Shown in pieces: positions 36,480 to 47,809 of a stretch of 64,000 nt of DNA. The position numbers were made by a program, and so were the translations under genes. Below the pieces are notes generated by a model. It was given only the letters and a program-made list of their open reading frames with translations, was not told where the DNA came from and searched no databases. This stretch comes from Styela clava (Eukaryota; Chordata; Ascidiacea; Stolidobranchia; Styelidae), in assembly GCF_964204865.1 (NCBI RefSeq), contig NC_135261.1, positions 1,054,001 through 1,118,000 on the forward strand, in the 5' to 3' direction. The stretch's first letter is position 1, and every line of letters begins with the position of its first letter.

Positions 36480-37615
36480 TAATATTTGGAGCAGCATGAG
36501 TTTAAAAATACCCCTAAATACTAACTAATACCTTGAATACATACCGGTAATGCATTTTATCTGATGTACTAAATGAGCGTATATAGGTATGCTTATTGCA
36601 TGCACTACAGTCCAGCAGTGTTTGCATACCATTACTAGACTATATCTACACTAAATTTTGATATATCACAGTCTGAAATGTCCTATGACAGTATAATTAT
36701 GGACTATAGCAGTACCGGTATAGACTATATTTTAAAACATCAACTGTTTGTCTACAACTTGATTTCTCACCTCTCAATCGTTTCCAATGTTACCTTTCTT
36801 TCCACTCCGGCATAACTTATCATTGCTTCCCAGGTTCTTGTCGACTCTATGAATTTAGATTTAGACCAACCGACAGTAGTAAAATTGAATAATTTCTTCT
36901 CTTTCACACAATCGTGCATTACAGAAACAGCCATTCATTTCTATTTCCAAATATGCTGTGGCCTATATAGTAGTATAAGTCTGCTGAATAGTCAAGAAGA
37001 GTCATTAAATTAATCATAAACATTTCATGCAAGCCAGAAAATATTGTTGTTTGTGACATATCACAGTATTATTCTAGGTCTAGCCTTCCTTGGAGTTACC
37101 GCTCCGTACCTATTTAACAACGTCTTATGAGCTAGTGCTCAACTAATATTTCTATTTATGGTAAGGATATACAAGTGTCTCTTTCAGACCGACGGGATTC
37201 ATAAGAATATATTTTAAGTCTGTCGCGTCGGCCGGGAATGTATTCATATGAATACCAAGATTGTATTATTCCTATTTCATTCGCGGAATGTGTGATTTAT
37301 CTACGAGTTGTAGATCTACGGAATGTGTGATTTATCTACGGGGTGATATATGAATAAATGTGGTATGCTTAGTTGACCGACACGAAATTGCCGACAATTC
37401 CTCCAGTTACACTTGGCCCAGGCATGGGTGAACATGCGATGTCGGCATGATTTTTGTGTTCCCCTCGACCTATGACTATCAGATTAAAGGCAAATGTGAT
37501 TATAATTTAGATGTGAATGACTGATACTATTACATTTTAGTTATGGTGGCATATTGTAGAAAATACCATATTTAATTTTGAGAGTATGACGTAATGATTA
37601 CGTCAAAATTATACC
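36480..37615. other. Gene-free stretch with short repeats
   Basis: A 22-base word CGGAATGTGTGATTTATCTA plus CG occurs at about 37284 and again at about 37319. No gene is seen. Confidence 0.4.
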
Positions 37616-37621
37616 ATTGGG

Positions 37622-37899
37622 GAACACTTTGTGATTATCTTGAAAAACGCACAGCTGAGTGTAGTTTACTTGGTGTTGTGCAATGTTGAAGAAATATGTT
37701 TACGACGTGTTGTGCAATGCGGTAGATAAACGCTGCTCTCTCTGTGATAATAAAGAAATAGAACACTTTTTGATTATCTTGAAAAACGCACAGCTGGGTG
37801 TAGTTTACTTCGTGTTGTGCAATGTTGAAGAAATACGCTTACGACGTGTTGTGCAATGCGGTAGATAAACGCTGCTCTCTTTGTGATAATAAAGAAATA
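37622..37899 (+). repeat. Two-copy tandem duplication, period 139 bp
   Basis: GAACACTTTGTGATTATCTT begins at 37622 and its near-copy at 37761. The units agree almost base for base through GTGATAATAAAGAAATAGAA. Overlapping short open frames on both strands come from the repeat. Confidence 0.95.
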
Positions 37900-38492
37900 G
37901 AAAAAAATCAGGAAAGAAAGAAGAACGTAGAATCGGCTTATAAAAACTAGTGTTCCCATTGTTATCACAAAAATTGAAATAACGCATATCTCGAGGACAA
38001 AATAATTTTATAATCTTCAATTTTGGTCAATATAATATAGTTAACGATTGGTGTATCTGATTCACGCAAGTTCGATTCATTTATTTTGCGAATTCTTTAG
38101 ACAGGGTTTTATTGGGAACACTGCGGGCATCAAGCGCTTTACGACCTGCTGATGAGGGCATTTTCTCTAATCAATACTTTTTACTTCTTTCTGCTTTGAG
38201 CAAGGTTAGTCGCATAAAAATATATCTGTTGTACCAAATCTGTTGTATTAAAATGGAGGAAGAGTTTCAGAAATATGAAGCAGAAATTAACATTGGGAGT
38301 GAGAGCGTGGAAGATACTTCAAGTGAAGACGAGGAATCTCATTATATTTATGATGACCTTCTGGGTGAGTGAAAACATAATACTTCTTTTATCAATCAAT
38401 TCCAACCTAAAAGCCGGATGGCATATATATAGTAATTTTATCTATTTTTCAAAATTGAGACTATAATAAGAGTTAGAACTTGATGTTTAAAC

Positions 38493-39151
38493 CAGACACG
38501 GGCAAAGTACGGCCCGCGGGCCAAATTCGGCCCGTTGGGTAATTCAATCTTGCCGCCTAATGCTGCTGCCTCAACCAATCTGAAATCAAATTTTGATGTT
38601 TTAGCTAATATAACTCAAGGAATTTGCTGACGATTGCCACTAATTCGAGTTTGGCCAGAACTTATTGCTTTCCACCTTTGCTTTGTAATACTATAAATAT
38701 CGTTCATAAAATGTAACTTTTTACGTCACATTTTTATGGCCCTAAGTCAGGGGTTCTCAACCCATTTTTCTGTTAAGTACCCCCTGAGTCACAAAACATT
38801 CAATGCGAACCCCCAAAATCACAAAACAATCAAAGCGAACCCCTTATCCTCCACCCAACTAATCAATTCTAATAAAGCCGCGCATTTCACATTGTGGCGT
38901 CACAATCACAACAACGCTACATCAAGGAAAAAATACGCTGAGTTTCAATTGGCATGCATTTTCATCTTGTGGTTACCTAGTTTTCCTTTGTTAGTTAAAA
39001 GAAAAAAAACACGCAAAAACTCGACTGCCATCCAAGTACCCCTGGAAATCGTCTCATGAACCCCTGGGGGTTCGCGAACCCCAGGTTGAGAACCCCTGCC
39101 CTAAGTAGACGAAATTTTTGGCTCTTTGTTTAAAAACTGTGCCCACCTCTG
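38493..39151. mobile_element. hAT MITE in the piggyBac intron, split by a nested MITE
   Basis: It begins CAGACACGGGCAAAGTACGG with CCCGCGGGCC close by and ends CTGTGCCCACCTCTG. The flanks GTTTAAAC and CTTTAAAA agree at 6 of 8. The insertion of 38748-39098 splits it, so it is the older of the two. Confidence 0.8.
38748..39098. mobile_element. Nested hAT MITE, 351 bp, with exact TSD
   Basis: The ends CAGGGGTTCTCAACCC and GGTTGAGAACCCCTG are inverted. The flanks are identical, CCCTAAGT (38740-38747 and 39099-39106). It contains repeated AACCCC-type words near both ends. An open frame inside is chance. Confidence 0.96.
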
Positions 39152-39584
39152 CTTTAAAACTTACTTGAGGTTTTGCTCGCTCCCTCAATTCTATAATAAG
39201 TTTTATTTATTTTCTTTTTATCAATCATTTCATCATCTATTGCTGATTACGTAGTTGAAATAAACTTATACTTATATTCTAGGGCCAAGAGGTTCACCTT
39301 CAGTTCAGCCGTCTTTTTCATCTGTATACACCACCCCAATCTCGATGGGACCAGCAATAAATTTGGGATTGGATTTATTTGCTCAGCCATTTTCATCGGA
39401 CTCAGATGAAGAGTTGAGTCAGTTTACAACACTCCAACCCATTCGGCCTGCATCCTATGCATATGTGGAACAGCAACAGAGCCCACAGCTGCAATTCAAT
39501 TATCCCACAATCCAGACTTCTTCAGACATTCCTTCAACATCCACGACTACACCACGTGTAGGAAGGCCCCCTTCGAGAAGATGG

Positions 39585-39710
39585 CGCCGTGGTCGTCCTA
39601 GGATGTCTAGAAGTCCTCAATATCAACAAACCTCACTGATCCAAATACGCCGTGGTCGTCCTAGGATGTCTAGAAGTCCTCAATATCAACAAACCTCACC
39701 GATCCAAATA
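39585..39710 (+). repeat. In-frame 63-bp tandem duplication in the piggyBac N-terminal region
   Basis: CGCCGTGGTCGTCCTAGGAT starts at 39585 and again at 39648. The period of 63 bp (21 codons) duplicates an AT-hook-like RRGRPR motif with one coding difference. Confidence 0.95.
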
Positions 39711-40949
39711 TCACCAGCCACAACGCCAACCCATCCAGTTTCAAGTCCATTGCCATCTACCCCAAGATCTTCAGTTTGGGATGAAAATGAATCCGAACAT
39801 CCTCCACAACCTATTCCATTCACAGGTCAGTCTCGGCATCACCTGAAAGGTGACCAATCTCTCCATTATCGGTTCTATTTCAATTTTTGGATAATGATTT
39901 TTGGGATAACATCACATCCCAAACCAACTTGTATGCGGAACAAGAGAAGCAAAGAATTGGAGATAGTGCGACCCCACGAAGTTATGTCAGTGAATGGAAA
40001 CCAGTAACAGTGGCTGAAATAAAAGTCTTCCTTGGCATCATATCAAGATCGCAACAGGAAAAGTTAGTGATGAGTCCAACACCACATATGCGGTTGTGAT
40101 GCATCTCATGAGGAATTATCTAGGTGTCGGACATGAAGTGTATACTGATAGATACTATACATCACCCCAACTGTTGCTGAGTTGTACAGACAAAAAACTG
40201 TCGCGGTCGGTACATGCCGAATTGATAGGCGTGGCCTACCAAGAAGTACGATTCAAAAAAAACTCGAAAAAGGGGGGATAGTTTCTTCCAGAAAAGGCTC
40301 ACTGCTTGTTTTGAAGTGGAAAGACAAGCGTGATGTACTTATGCTTTCCACAAAACATATAAGCGACACTAAAACAGTTCAAGTTCGTGGGCCTGGGGGA
40401 TACAAAGATAAAGTGAAGCCTGTCGTTGTTCAGGATTATAATGACAACATGGCTGGTGTTGATAAGTCTGACCAGATGTTGTCTTACTACAGTTTTGAGA
40501 GAAAAACCAAAAAATGGTGGAAGAAACTTTTTTTCCATCTTTTTAATCTCACTGTTGTGAACTCTCACAAACTTTATACTATGGCGGCTCAAACAAACGA
40601 CGATTTGAAGAGACTGAATCTTCTAGAATATGTTGAGGAAATAGTCAATAAGCTCACTTGTGAAGCTCATTCTGTAACAACAAGCCAAAGCCATCAAGTT
40701 GCGTCACACATCAGGCTATCCGGGCGCCACTTTCCAAAATTGAATGCTGCTAGTGCTGGAAGACATCATGTTCAAAGAAGTTGCCATGTTTGTAGTAAGA
40801 AAGATAGATCGAAGAGAAAAGAAGAGGGAGCTGGTCCCAGCACTAAAAACAGGAATTGGACTCACTATCATCGCCCCATCTGCATCGTGTTCTTACATGT
40901 CGATCCGTGCTTCGAATTGTACCACACAATGGTGGAATACGACAAATAG

Positions 40950-42672
40950 GAAAGCGTTTGCATATAGATTTCTTCATTTTACGTTTTTTCATATATTATC
41001 TGTTTGTATATATTGGATTTCTCATATTTTAGCAGTGTTGTTTTTTGTATGCCCCCTTTTTTTAATTCCTCTTATTCAAAACACTGTTCAATACATCATT
41101 ACACTGCTCATATTTGAAAGCTGTTAGTTTATTTCCGGTGTACGTTTTCTGCATTATGTTTTTGTTTCATACAAGTTTATATAATTTTTCATTCTATGTT
41201 TTTCATATTCAAAAAATTTTTCATTCCATATTTCTTCATATTCAAAACATCCACTACACTGTTAGTATTCCAAAGCTGTGTCACTTTATATGTTCATATT
41301 AAAAAATTTGCTTGAAACACAATTGTCTTTGATAATTCAGAAGGGGGGAGGGGATAATTCTGAGCTGGGTTCGTCGAAGAAATCTTGAATTTTTTTTCAA
41401 ACCTGGAGTAGGCAGCACAACACGATTGGTTCTTAGGCTCTACATCTGGGTAGACTAAATTATCTTATAATCTAACAAGCATAAAATTAATGGGCCTATA
41501 ATTTAATTATAATTAGAAAAATGGCAACAAAACGCAGAAAAGTTGATGATAAGGGTTCAATGGCACCGAAAATACTCTAATGGAACTTTTTGAGATGCAA
41601 TGTAATGAGGAAATAAATCTATATTTATTTGAGAGCTGTATCACTGCTTGGTTTTTATTATAAAAAGTAACATCCATCCGTTCAGTTTTCAACTTTGTAC
41701 TAAAAATATATGCGGCCCGCCAATGACTTGCAACCCTTAATTTTGGCCCGCGACCGACAAAAGTTTGCTGACCCCTACTCTACATCTTCAGGGGTCAACA
41801 TTGTTGTTTATTACATCTTCAGGGGTCAACATTGTTGTTTATCGGCCGCAACAGTATCATAAATACTGAAATAACATAGCCTCTCACTGGCGGCAAAAAG
41901 CATCGACACCCCCATGTTGAACAATCAATATCTCATGAATGGTCGAAACTAGAATTTTTATGAAACTTTCTATGAAAAGTATTAGTTTATATCTTCAATT
42001 GGACGGATTTTCACAGCTGTAAGTTGAATATTGGCGTCTTGAGAATTTCAGATAAATACTGCGGTTTTTGCTTCTCAAAGCCAAAAAATCGTTTTCTGCC
42101 CCTGTTCAAGCAGTAATTTCTCCAATACGGTTCAAAATAATTTGTTTCTGCGAGTTTGCCTCTGCAGAATCAATCATGAACTACAAACTAACCAAATATT
42201 AACCGTATGCGCCCATCCAATATTGCACAAGTAATTTTGTAAGAGCGACACTTTTTGAAGCCGCGAAAACGTAACTTTTTATTTTACAAAATCACGTTGA
42301 GTTTGAGCTCTACCCAAAGACGTCTCACGCGCTCGGTCGCCATCTCGAGGGTGGATTATTGTAGATAATGATTTTCTGCGCTCAGGGATAATTTCACTAA
42401 GTTTATGGGGTAGATGTTACGGATTTTGTGGGTGTTTAAATATTTTGAAATTTTGGAATTTATCCGGCAGCTTGCAGCTATTTAGGCTCATTATCTCCGG
42501 TCTGAAAGAGTTAATATCTTACCTATACTTTTCAACACCTCCTTAGAATAACTGAACTAATATTACCGGTAACTGAAAAAAACTATGGAAAGGCTACTCA
42601 ACGCAAAAGCGAGCAGTTGTAGTACATCTGATATTCATCCGACCACTGGGGATCCACCTACAGCTGACTAAC
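40950..42672. other. Repeat remnants after the piggyBac pseudogene
   Basis: About 41700-41780 is the right end of a hAT MITE (GCGGCCCGCCAATGACTTGC, then TTTGCTGACCCCTA). Its left end is not clear; a decayed candidate is near 41445. A 31-bp tandem repeat (TACATCTTCAGGGGTCAACA onward) lies at 41781-41841. Otherwise no gene is seen. Confidence 0.5.
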
Positions 42673-42677
42673 TTGAC

Positions 42678-42924
42678 TGTTACGTCGTGCAGAAGTCTGC
42701 GTTCATTGGCCCATGATACCGGAAAAGCAGAGAAAATAGGACAGATGGTAACACATATTTATTGTAGTAAAAGCGTCTTTTCTGTAAAACGTGCAACTTT
42801 TAGAGGTGGGAACAAGGCAATATTTGTTACTAAATTTCTAAGGAACATTTTAAAATCATTTTCAGGTAGTTACCTGATGTGCGCTACGAAACTGAAAGAT
42901 AAATGGCCTCGGCTCGCGGCCTAA
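42678..42924 (+). repeat. Dispersed repeat, inverted partner of 34615-34880
   Basis: It is close to the reverse complement of 34615-34880. It is followed directly (42927-42995) by one arm of the GGTACTCC-type MITE (GTATGTGAACCAAGATGGTG), so the two repeats abut. Confidence 0.75.
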
Positions 42925-43269
42925 TAGTATGTGAACCAAGATGGTGGACACTGGAACATAGCATGTGTACCAGGTTAGGGTTACGCCATAATTTCCCGCC
43001 CCCTTATATTCTGTCACGCTGCTCCCACCCCTTGAGATAAATATGTGAATTCCACTGTGAGAAAATATATGTGGACACTTTGTACTTTTTTATAAGTCTT
43101 TTATTATCACAATCACACATAAAATCAAATCTTGACGAGTTTCTTTATAATCACAGTGCATTTCAATACCACCATGCAAAGTTCACACTGACTAATCAAC
43201 ATAGTCTATAAATAAAATAAGAATAAAATTGAAAGAAAAAGGACGAATTACAGGTGGCTTCTTCTACTC

Positions 43270-43558
43270 TAGTGTTTGCCAACCTATGAGTCGCGACTCA
43301 AAACTGGGTCGCCTGAAAATTTTCTTGGGTCGCTTTTTTCAACAAAAATTTAGAGTTATTAATTTAATTTTATTGTTTCTTTGGTATTGAAGTGTTGCTC
43401 AATATTATGTAAAGATCATTGTTTTTTTATTAGTCGGCAATAAATGATAAACGGTATATTGAATTGAGTATTTGAGCACATCTTTGAGTCGCAAGATTTT
43501 ACAAAATTTATTTTTTAGAAAATTTGGGTCGCTTGGAAAAAAAGGGTCGAGACCACTG
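43270..43558. mobile_element. hAT MITE, 289 bp, with exact TSD
   Basis: It starts TAGTGTTTGCCAACC and ends GGGTCGAGACCACTG. Inner parts GAGTCGCGACTCAAAACTGG and ATTTGGGTCGCTTGG are partly inverted. The flanks are identical, TTCTACTC (43262-43269 and 43559-43566), with central TA. Confidence 0.92.
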
Positions 43559-44024
43559 TTCTACTCAATGCAAGTTTTCTCAACATAGAGTCACACAACC
43601 CCCGATTTATGAGTGCTTTTCCATTTTTTTATCTTCGTGGAACCCATGATAGGTTATTGGGCTCATCACGAAAGCCCTATTAACAATTATTTCGAAAAAC
43701 ATCTTATATTTCTGTGTTGGACACTCCAACAATAAAAATAAAAAGTTATTACTGAAGATAAAAAAAACAAGAAATTAAAGGACCCTTCTGGTTGCATTTC
43801 ACTCACAAATTTTCAGATCATGGCTCCATGATGCTCTATCATTTTAAATAGTTGTCAGAGCAGATAACACTGTTCCATTAAATTAGGTACTGGGCAGTTG
43901 GCCAACTATTGACACATTCCACTCCAAGAGGTTTGGCGCTAGGGATGGTTCCGAAAACGACGGTTGAAAAGAACTGCAATAAATAGATTTTGCTGAGGAA
44001 AAAAATCACAAAAAAATGTTTTCC

Positions 44025-44758
44025 ATAAGGTTTGGTTATAGAAATGGCACTGGTAGGCCGTCACATGGGGAAAAGTGACATACTGAGATCGACATATAGT
44101 TTTACAAGTTTGCTAAACTGACACTGACTTTAGGTAACGGACACGATCAACCAATCACATACTGACAGCTAATATATTCCATTATCATGGAATATCCATT
44201 AACAAGAAAATTGAAGCACCCTTGCAAAACTATAGAGCAGCAAGATGACAGCTTGAAGGACTTGTTGGATGCGCAGTTTAGAAACCTCCAGTTGTACTAA
44301 TCATATGCGAACTACTTCATACAGGGTGTTATAATGTGGCCAGGCAAAAGACCCTCCCCTGGGTAGGAAGGGGGGGGGGGGGGGGGAATAAGGTTTGGTT
44401 ATAGAAATGGCACTAGCCGGCCGTCACATGATGAAAAGTGACATACTGAAAACGACATATAGTTTTACAAGTTTGCTCAAATCAAGGTCATTAAGTAAAG
44501 GAAACAAACAGCCAATAACATACTGAAAGATACCGTAATGTGTTCTATTGACATGAGGAAAAATTAACCACCCATGCGAAACTGAAACTTATGAGCCTAT
44601 GTAATGACCTAGTGATGAAAGCAGCACTTGTTGGCCCCGCAGTTCAGAAACCTCCAGTTGTTCTAATCATATGCGAACTACTTCATACAGGGTGTAATAA
44701 TGTGTGGCCAGGCAAAAGACCCTCCCCTGAGTAGGAAGGGGGGGGGGGGGGGGGGGGG
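44025..44758 (+). repeat. Tandem duplication, period about 363 bp, each unit ending in a long G run
   Basis: ATAAGGTTTGGTTATAGAAA occurs at 44025 and 44388. Both units end with CAAAAGACCCTCCCCTG, AGGAAG and a G run of 17 (44370-44386) or 21 (44738-44758). The units have diverged in the middle, so the duplication is not new. No coding capacity. Confidence 0.92.
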
Positions 44759-44759
44759 T

Positions 44760-45177
44760 CTCCATATAATCTCATATTTCTATGTAATATTTTTGAATGA
44801 GCTCTTTGACCCCCATTATTTTTGAATAACTGATAAGTTGCAATGGTAACATATGTATGAAGCATTGTTCTAGATTCTACAGTATAAAATAGTTTGTTTA
44901 AACATTGAAATGGAAATTACAGAGCCTTAGTAGAGGTCTGCTAATATAAATTTCAGGATGCTCTATAGTCAAAGGATCAATCAAAAAATACAAGATTCTC
45001 GAACGCCTCAATCAAATATAGGGTGTCTACCACTTGGCAGGCTGAAAACTAATTCAAAAAAAGGGGAGAGAAACTCTCGGATGCCCAAATGAATTTGTTT
45101 ACTACTCAGTGGCCTAATAATCAAAGAATTCGAGACTAAAATTGGGTGGAACGGTCTCAAAAATAAAATACAATTCT
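44760..45177. other. Downstream region of the SLC25A51-like gene
   Basis: It should include the 3' untranslated region of the minus-strand carrier gene. I see no other gene. Confidence 0.4.
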
Positions 45178-46095
45178 CTACGATTTTCCATAAAATGTTT
45201 TCATAAGCATTTCAAACGAGGCGTTAATAATTCCCCATGAAATAAATGAACGTGCAATATTGATATGACAACCCCTGAAAAATTTACTCCAGTCTTTGTT
45301 TCGTTCGTTATAAATAATTACAAATGTTTTTGATAACGATTCAAACTTCCCTCCGACATTAGATTGCATTCTTGTTTTAACAACATTAATTGGATAAAAC
45401 ATTGTGCTGCATAAAGCACCAATCACAGCACCGCTTATAAAATCATTAAGAGAATTTTGTATAGTTTTTTCTTCAGCGTGAGGTAACATGGTTTTAATCG
45501 GTTTTCGAAGCCCAAAAAATATCGCATTTGAGAACCCGTTTCTTATGAAAATAGCACTTAGGCCTCTATAATACTCTTTCAATCCGCTGTAATTATGCAA
45601 TGTTGCCATTGTGTGGAACGTACTTTTAAACGTATCATGGTGTTTTGGAGTTAAAAGCAGCACCTGTGCTCTTTCAAACGGTGTTAACGTTGATTCACAC
45701 GCTCCTGCAAAAAAGGAGGCATATAACATCGCCAAATGTTCATTTATATTCCATTTGGTCGTCATTTTCTGATAGGATTGATGATATAATCCGAACATAA
45801 GTGCCGTTGAAATTGATTTTTGTAATAATGGGGCAGGTAATCCCCGATATAAATTGATAAATCCTTCATGTGTAATCTGCTTAACAGCTTTGTTCATTCT
45901 AAATCCAAAAAGTTGTTGACGAAACATAATTTTATTGATCGGAAATGTAACGATGATATTGATTGCAGAAGCACCGGCACCGCAAAAGAAATGAGCATCA
46001 TTTCGTGTTAACGGCTCATTGTCTGTCAACTTTTGTGAGCCAGGAGCAAGGCCCGTAGAAACGGATGACTTCGATGCAACATTCTCAGTTGTCAT
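45178..46095 (-). CDS. SLC25A51: SLC25A51-like mitochondrial NAD+ carrier (305 aa, single exon)
   Basis: One uninterrupted frame from ATG 46095 to the stop at 45178. SLC25A51/52 (MCART1/2) brings NAD+ across the mitochondrial inner membrane. The three carrier repeats are visible: FPINKIMFRQQLFG at 51-64, TPFERAQVLL at 138-147 and YPINVVKTRMQ at 234-244. They match this subfamily's unusual signatures, where repeats 1 and 3 have Asn or Gln in place of the usual acidic residue and repeat 2 keeps PxE. Other family hallmarks are NLYRGLPAPLLQKS (81-94), EYYRGLSAIFIRNGFSN (174-190), FFGLRKPIK (193-201) and SWGIINASFE (286-295). The length is close to human SLC25A51 (297 aa), which also has its coding region in one exon. 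An open frame extends 12 codons upstream without an ATG, so I chose the first ATG. There are no frame breaks. A retrocopy is possible, but the intact frame argues for function. Confidence 0.95.
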   Translation of the reverse strand: MTTENVASKSSVSTGLAPGSQKLTDNEPLTRNDAHFFCGAGASAINIIVTFPINKIMFRQQLFGFRMNKAVKQITHEGFINLYRGLPAPLLQKSISTALMFGLYHQSYQKMTTKWNINEHLAMLYASFFAGACESTLTPFERAQVLLLTPKHHDTFKSTFHTMATLHNYSGLKEYYRGLSAIFIRNGFSNAIFFGLRKPIKTMLPHAEEKTIQNSLNDFISGAVIGALCSTMFYPINVVKTRMQSNVGGKFESLSKTFVIIYNERNKDWSKFFRGCHINIARSFISWGIINASFEMLMKTFYGKS

Positions 46096-46486
46096 TTTGT
46101 CTACATAATTTAAACAAACAAGTATATACACTGCAATTAAAAATATAAAAGATATAAATTCAGTGGGGAATATGGTTGTACATAAGTATAATATGACATC
46201 TGTTGAAGCTTGATAACTTCCAAGTAGGTGTGACTATTGTAATGAATTCGAAACTAAGTACCTTCGGGCCTTGATATAAGATTTTATTCAACTCAACTGA
46301 TATATAAAATAAGTAAAATACAGCACAAATAAATGTTAATAATACAAATAAATGTTAATAATAATAAACAAAAATACAGTGGATTGCTGACGTTAGCAGT
46401 GGTCAATAGTTGCCATCTGATTTTAAGCATGCTACAAAAATCATTTTTGGAAGATATTGTGCAAAGATTCTGCATTGAGTCATTAC

Positions 46487-46516
46487 TACCGGTACCGGTA
46501 ATGTACGGTACGACAG
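46487..46516. repeat. Short GTAC/CCGG palindromic tract
   Basis: CTACCGGTACCGGTAATGTA followed by CGGTACGAC. It is the first of several such tracts up to about 47610. Confidence 0.7.
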
Positions 46517-46570
46517 TACTTACACTTACACTACCTGACTACTGGACTATCAGAAAAACTTCTCTACCTT

Positions 46571-46907
46571 GTGTGGCTCATTGTGCTAAGCGTTATGAAT
46601 ACGATCGCCACCGCACCTCTGATTACCCTGCGTGGGTTCGCAGGTTCGAATCCCAGGTGAGGATAGTTATGTGCGAGAGGATTGCTGGACTCCTCGCCGT
46701 AGGGTGGTTCACGTAACCGCTGGTCGGTTACGGCTTCCTCCACCATCAAGTCCATGCTTCCGAAAACAAATAACTAACCAATCCCATACGGTACCCGACA
46801 TGGAATGGTGCGGTAACCGAACGAGAGGCCGTTGTTCGCCATATGGTTAAGCCGTATTATCGGCTTTCCTCTCCCTGGGATAAATATGGATAGGATAGGA
46901 TTTACAT
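46571..46907 (+). mobile_element. tRNA-derived SINE, near full length
   Basis: The head GTGTGGCTCATTGTGCTAAG with GCAGGTTCGAATCCC gives A- and B-box-like sequences. The body has GGTTCACGTAACCGCTGGTC and CATCAAGTCCATGCTTCCG, and the tail CTCTCCCTGGGATAAATATG leads into short GGATA-type repeats. The plus-strand open frame across it is an artefact. Confidence 0.9.
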
Positions 46908-46989
46908 GTAAATTAGGATTTATATGTAAATTCTATCCTATCCTTGTGACAATGAAGTCCAGGCATATTGCTGTATTGAACAAATAACA

Positions 46990-47610
46990 TGTCAAATATT
47001 TCCATACCGGTAGAGTACGGTACTCCTTACGAACCGGTACCGGTAACTGCTACCCGGGCGAGAAGCTGTGACTAACTACGGTACCGTACGTCAGTATGTG
47101 AATAAGCCATAAACTGATTATATCGGGTGGAGGCTAACTCGCCATGGACCACTCGCCATGCGACGGCTGTTAACGGGTTAGCCTGCAACTGTGTGGAGGC
47201 TCTTCTTGTAATGGGAGATGGAAAGGTGGCTGTTTATACTAACAACTTCAATAGTAAGGATAAATATATTAAATTAAATGTGTTTGGTTACAATACCTAC
47301 TGTGCAAATGGTACCGGTAACAAAGTGACAAGAAAACGTGCTTATATGTCGGAAGGCATACCGGTACGGTACCGTATACTGGTACCGTACCGGTACACTA
47401 TATTACTCGGTATCAGTATACAGTACCGTACTGTACGGTACCGGTAGTTTAGTAGAGTACGGTACGGTGCCTTCCACAACATTGCCACTCGCCCACTTCG
47501 AAAGTAATTTGGAGAATAAAAACTCGTCCAAATACGTTCGTAAAGCAATATACGGTACCGGTACCGGTAAAGCAACAGATGCCTTACCATACGCTTCGCA
47601 TGCGCTGGTA
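46990..47610. repeat. Low-complexity region rich in GGTACC and ACCGGT palindromes
   Basis: Dense runs such as GGTACGGTACCGTATACTGG, GTACCGTACCGGTACAC and TACGGTACCGGTACCGGTAA lie mainly at 47355-47480 and 47550-47575, with scattered units from 47005. The motif reads the same on both strands, which is why long open frames appear on both. I treat those frames as artefacts, not genes. Confidence 0.8.
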
Positions 47611-47809
47611 CCGTGCTCTCGACAACGGATAGCGAGAGACTCCGGACAGCAACTCCGAAACTCAGGGCTCGTTGAGTGATTATCAATAAACGCTGTTACA
47701 AATTTGCCGAAAGATAGAGAGAGTTTATCTTGTTTTGTCCACCAGAAAACAAAAACACAACAAAATATAATTAATTGAAAGCAAAGAGTTCTCGGTACAG
47801 ACTGGGTGA

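Larger units (their letters stand above)
38253..40949 (+). pseudogene. piggyBac transposase, one intron, frameshifted and internally deleted
   Basis: Exon 1 (38253-38364) begins MEEEFQKYEAEINIGSESVE and is acidic. A GT donor at 38365 and an AG acceptor before 39283 bound an intron that is filled by nested hAT MITEs. Exon 2 opens with a Ser/Pro/Thr-rich region and two 21-aa tandem repeats containing RRGRPRMSRSP, an AT-hook-like motif. The piggyBac (DDE_Tnp_1_7) core then appears in shifted frames: DNDFWDNITSQTN, LGIISRS, TDRYYTS (second catalytic Asp) and NMAGVDKSDQM (third catalytic Asp). The block carrying the first catalytic Asp is deleted between about 40050 and 40090. The C terminus has a CxxC and CFELYH, a remnant of the Cys-rich domain. 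At least three frame changes make it inactive. No TTAA-flanked ends were identified. Confidence 0.9.

Noticed and set aside
46096-46131. Longer N terminus for the SLC25A51-like protein
   Set aside because: The extra 12 codons begin with GTG, not ATG. The first ATG at 46095 gives a length that fits the family.
47127-47686. Long open frames on both strands rich in Tyr, Arg and Gly
   Set aside because: They come from the palindromic GTAC-rich tract, which is open in both directions.
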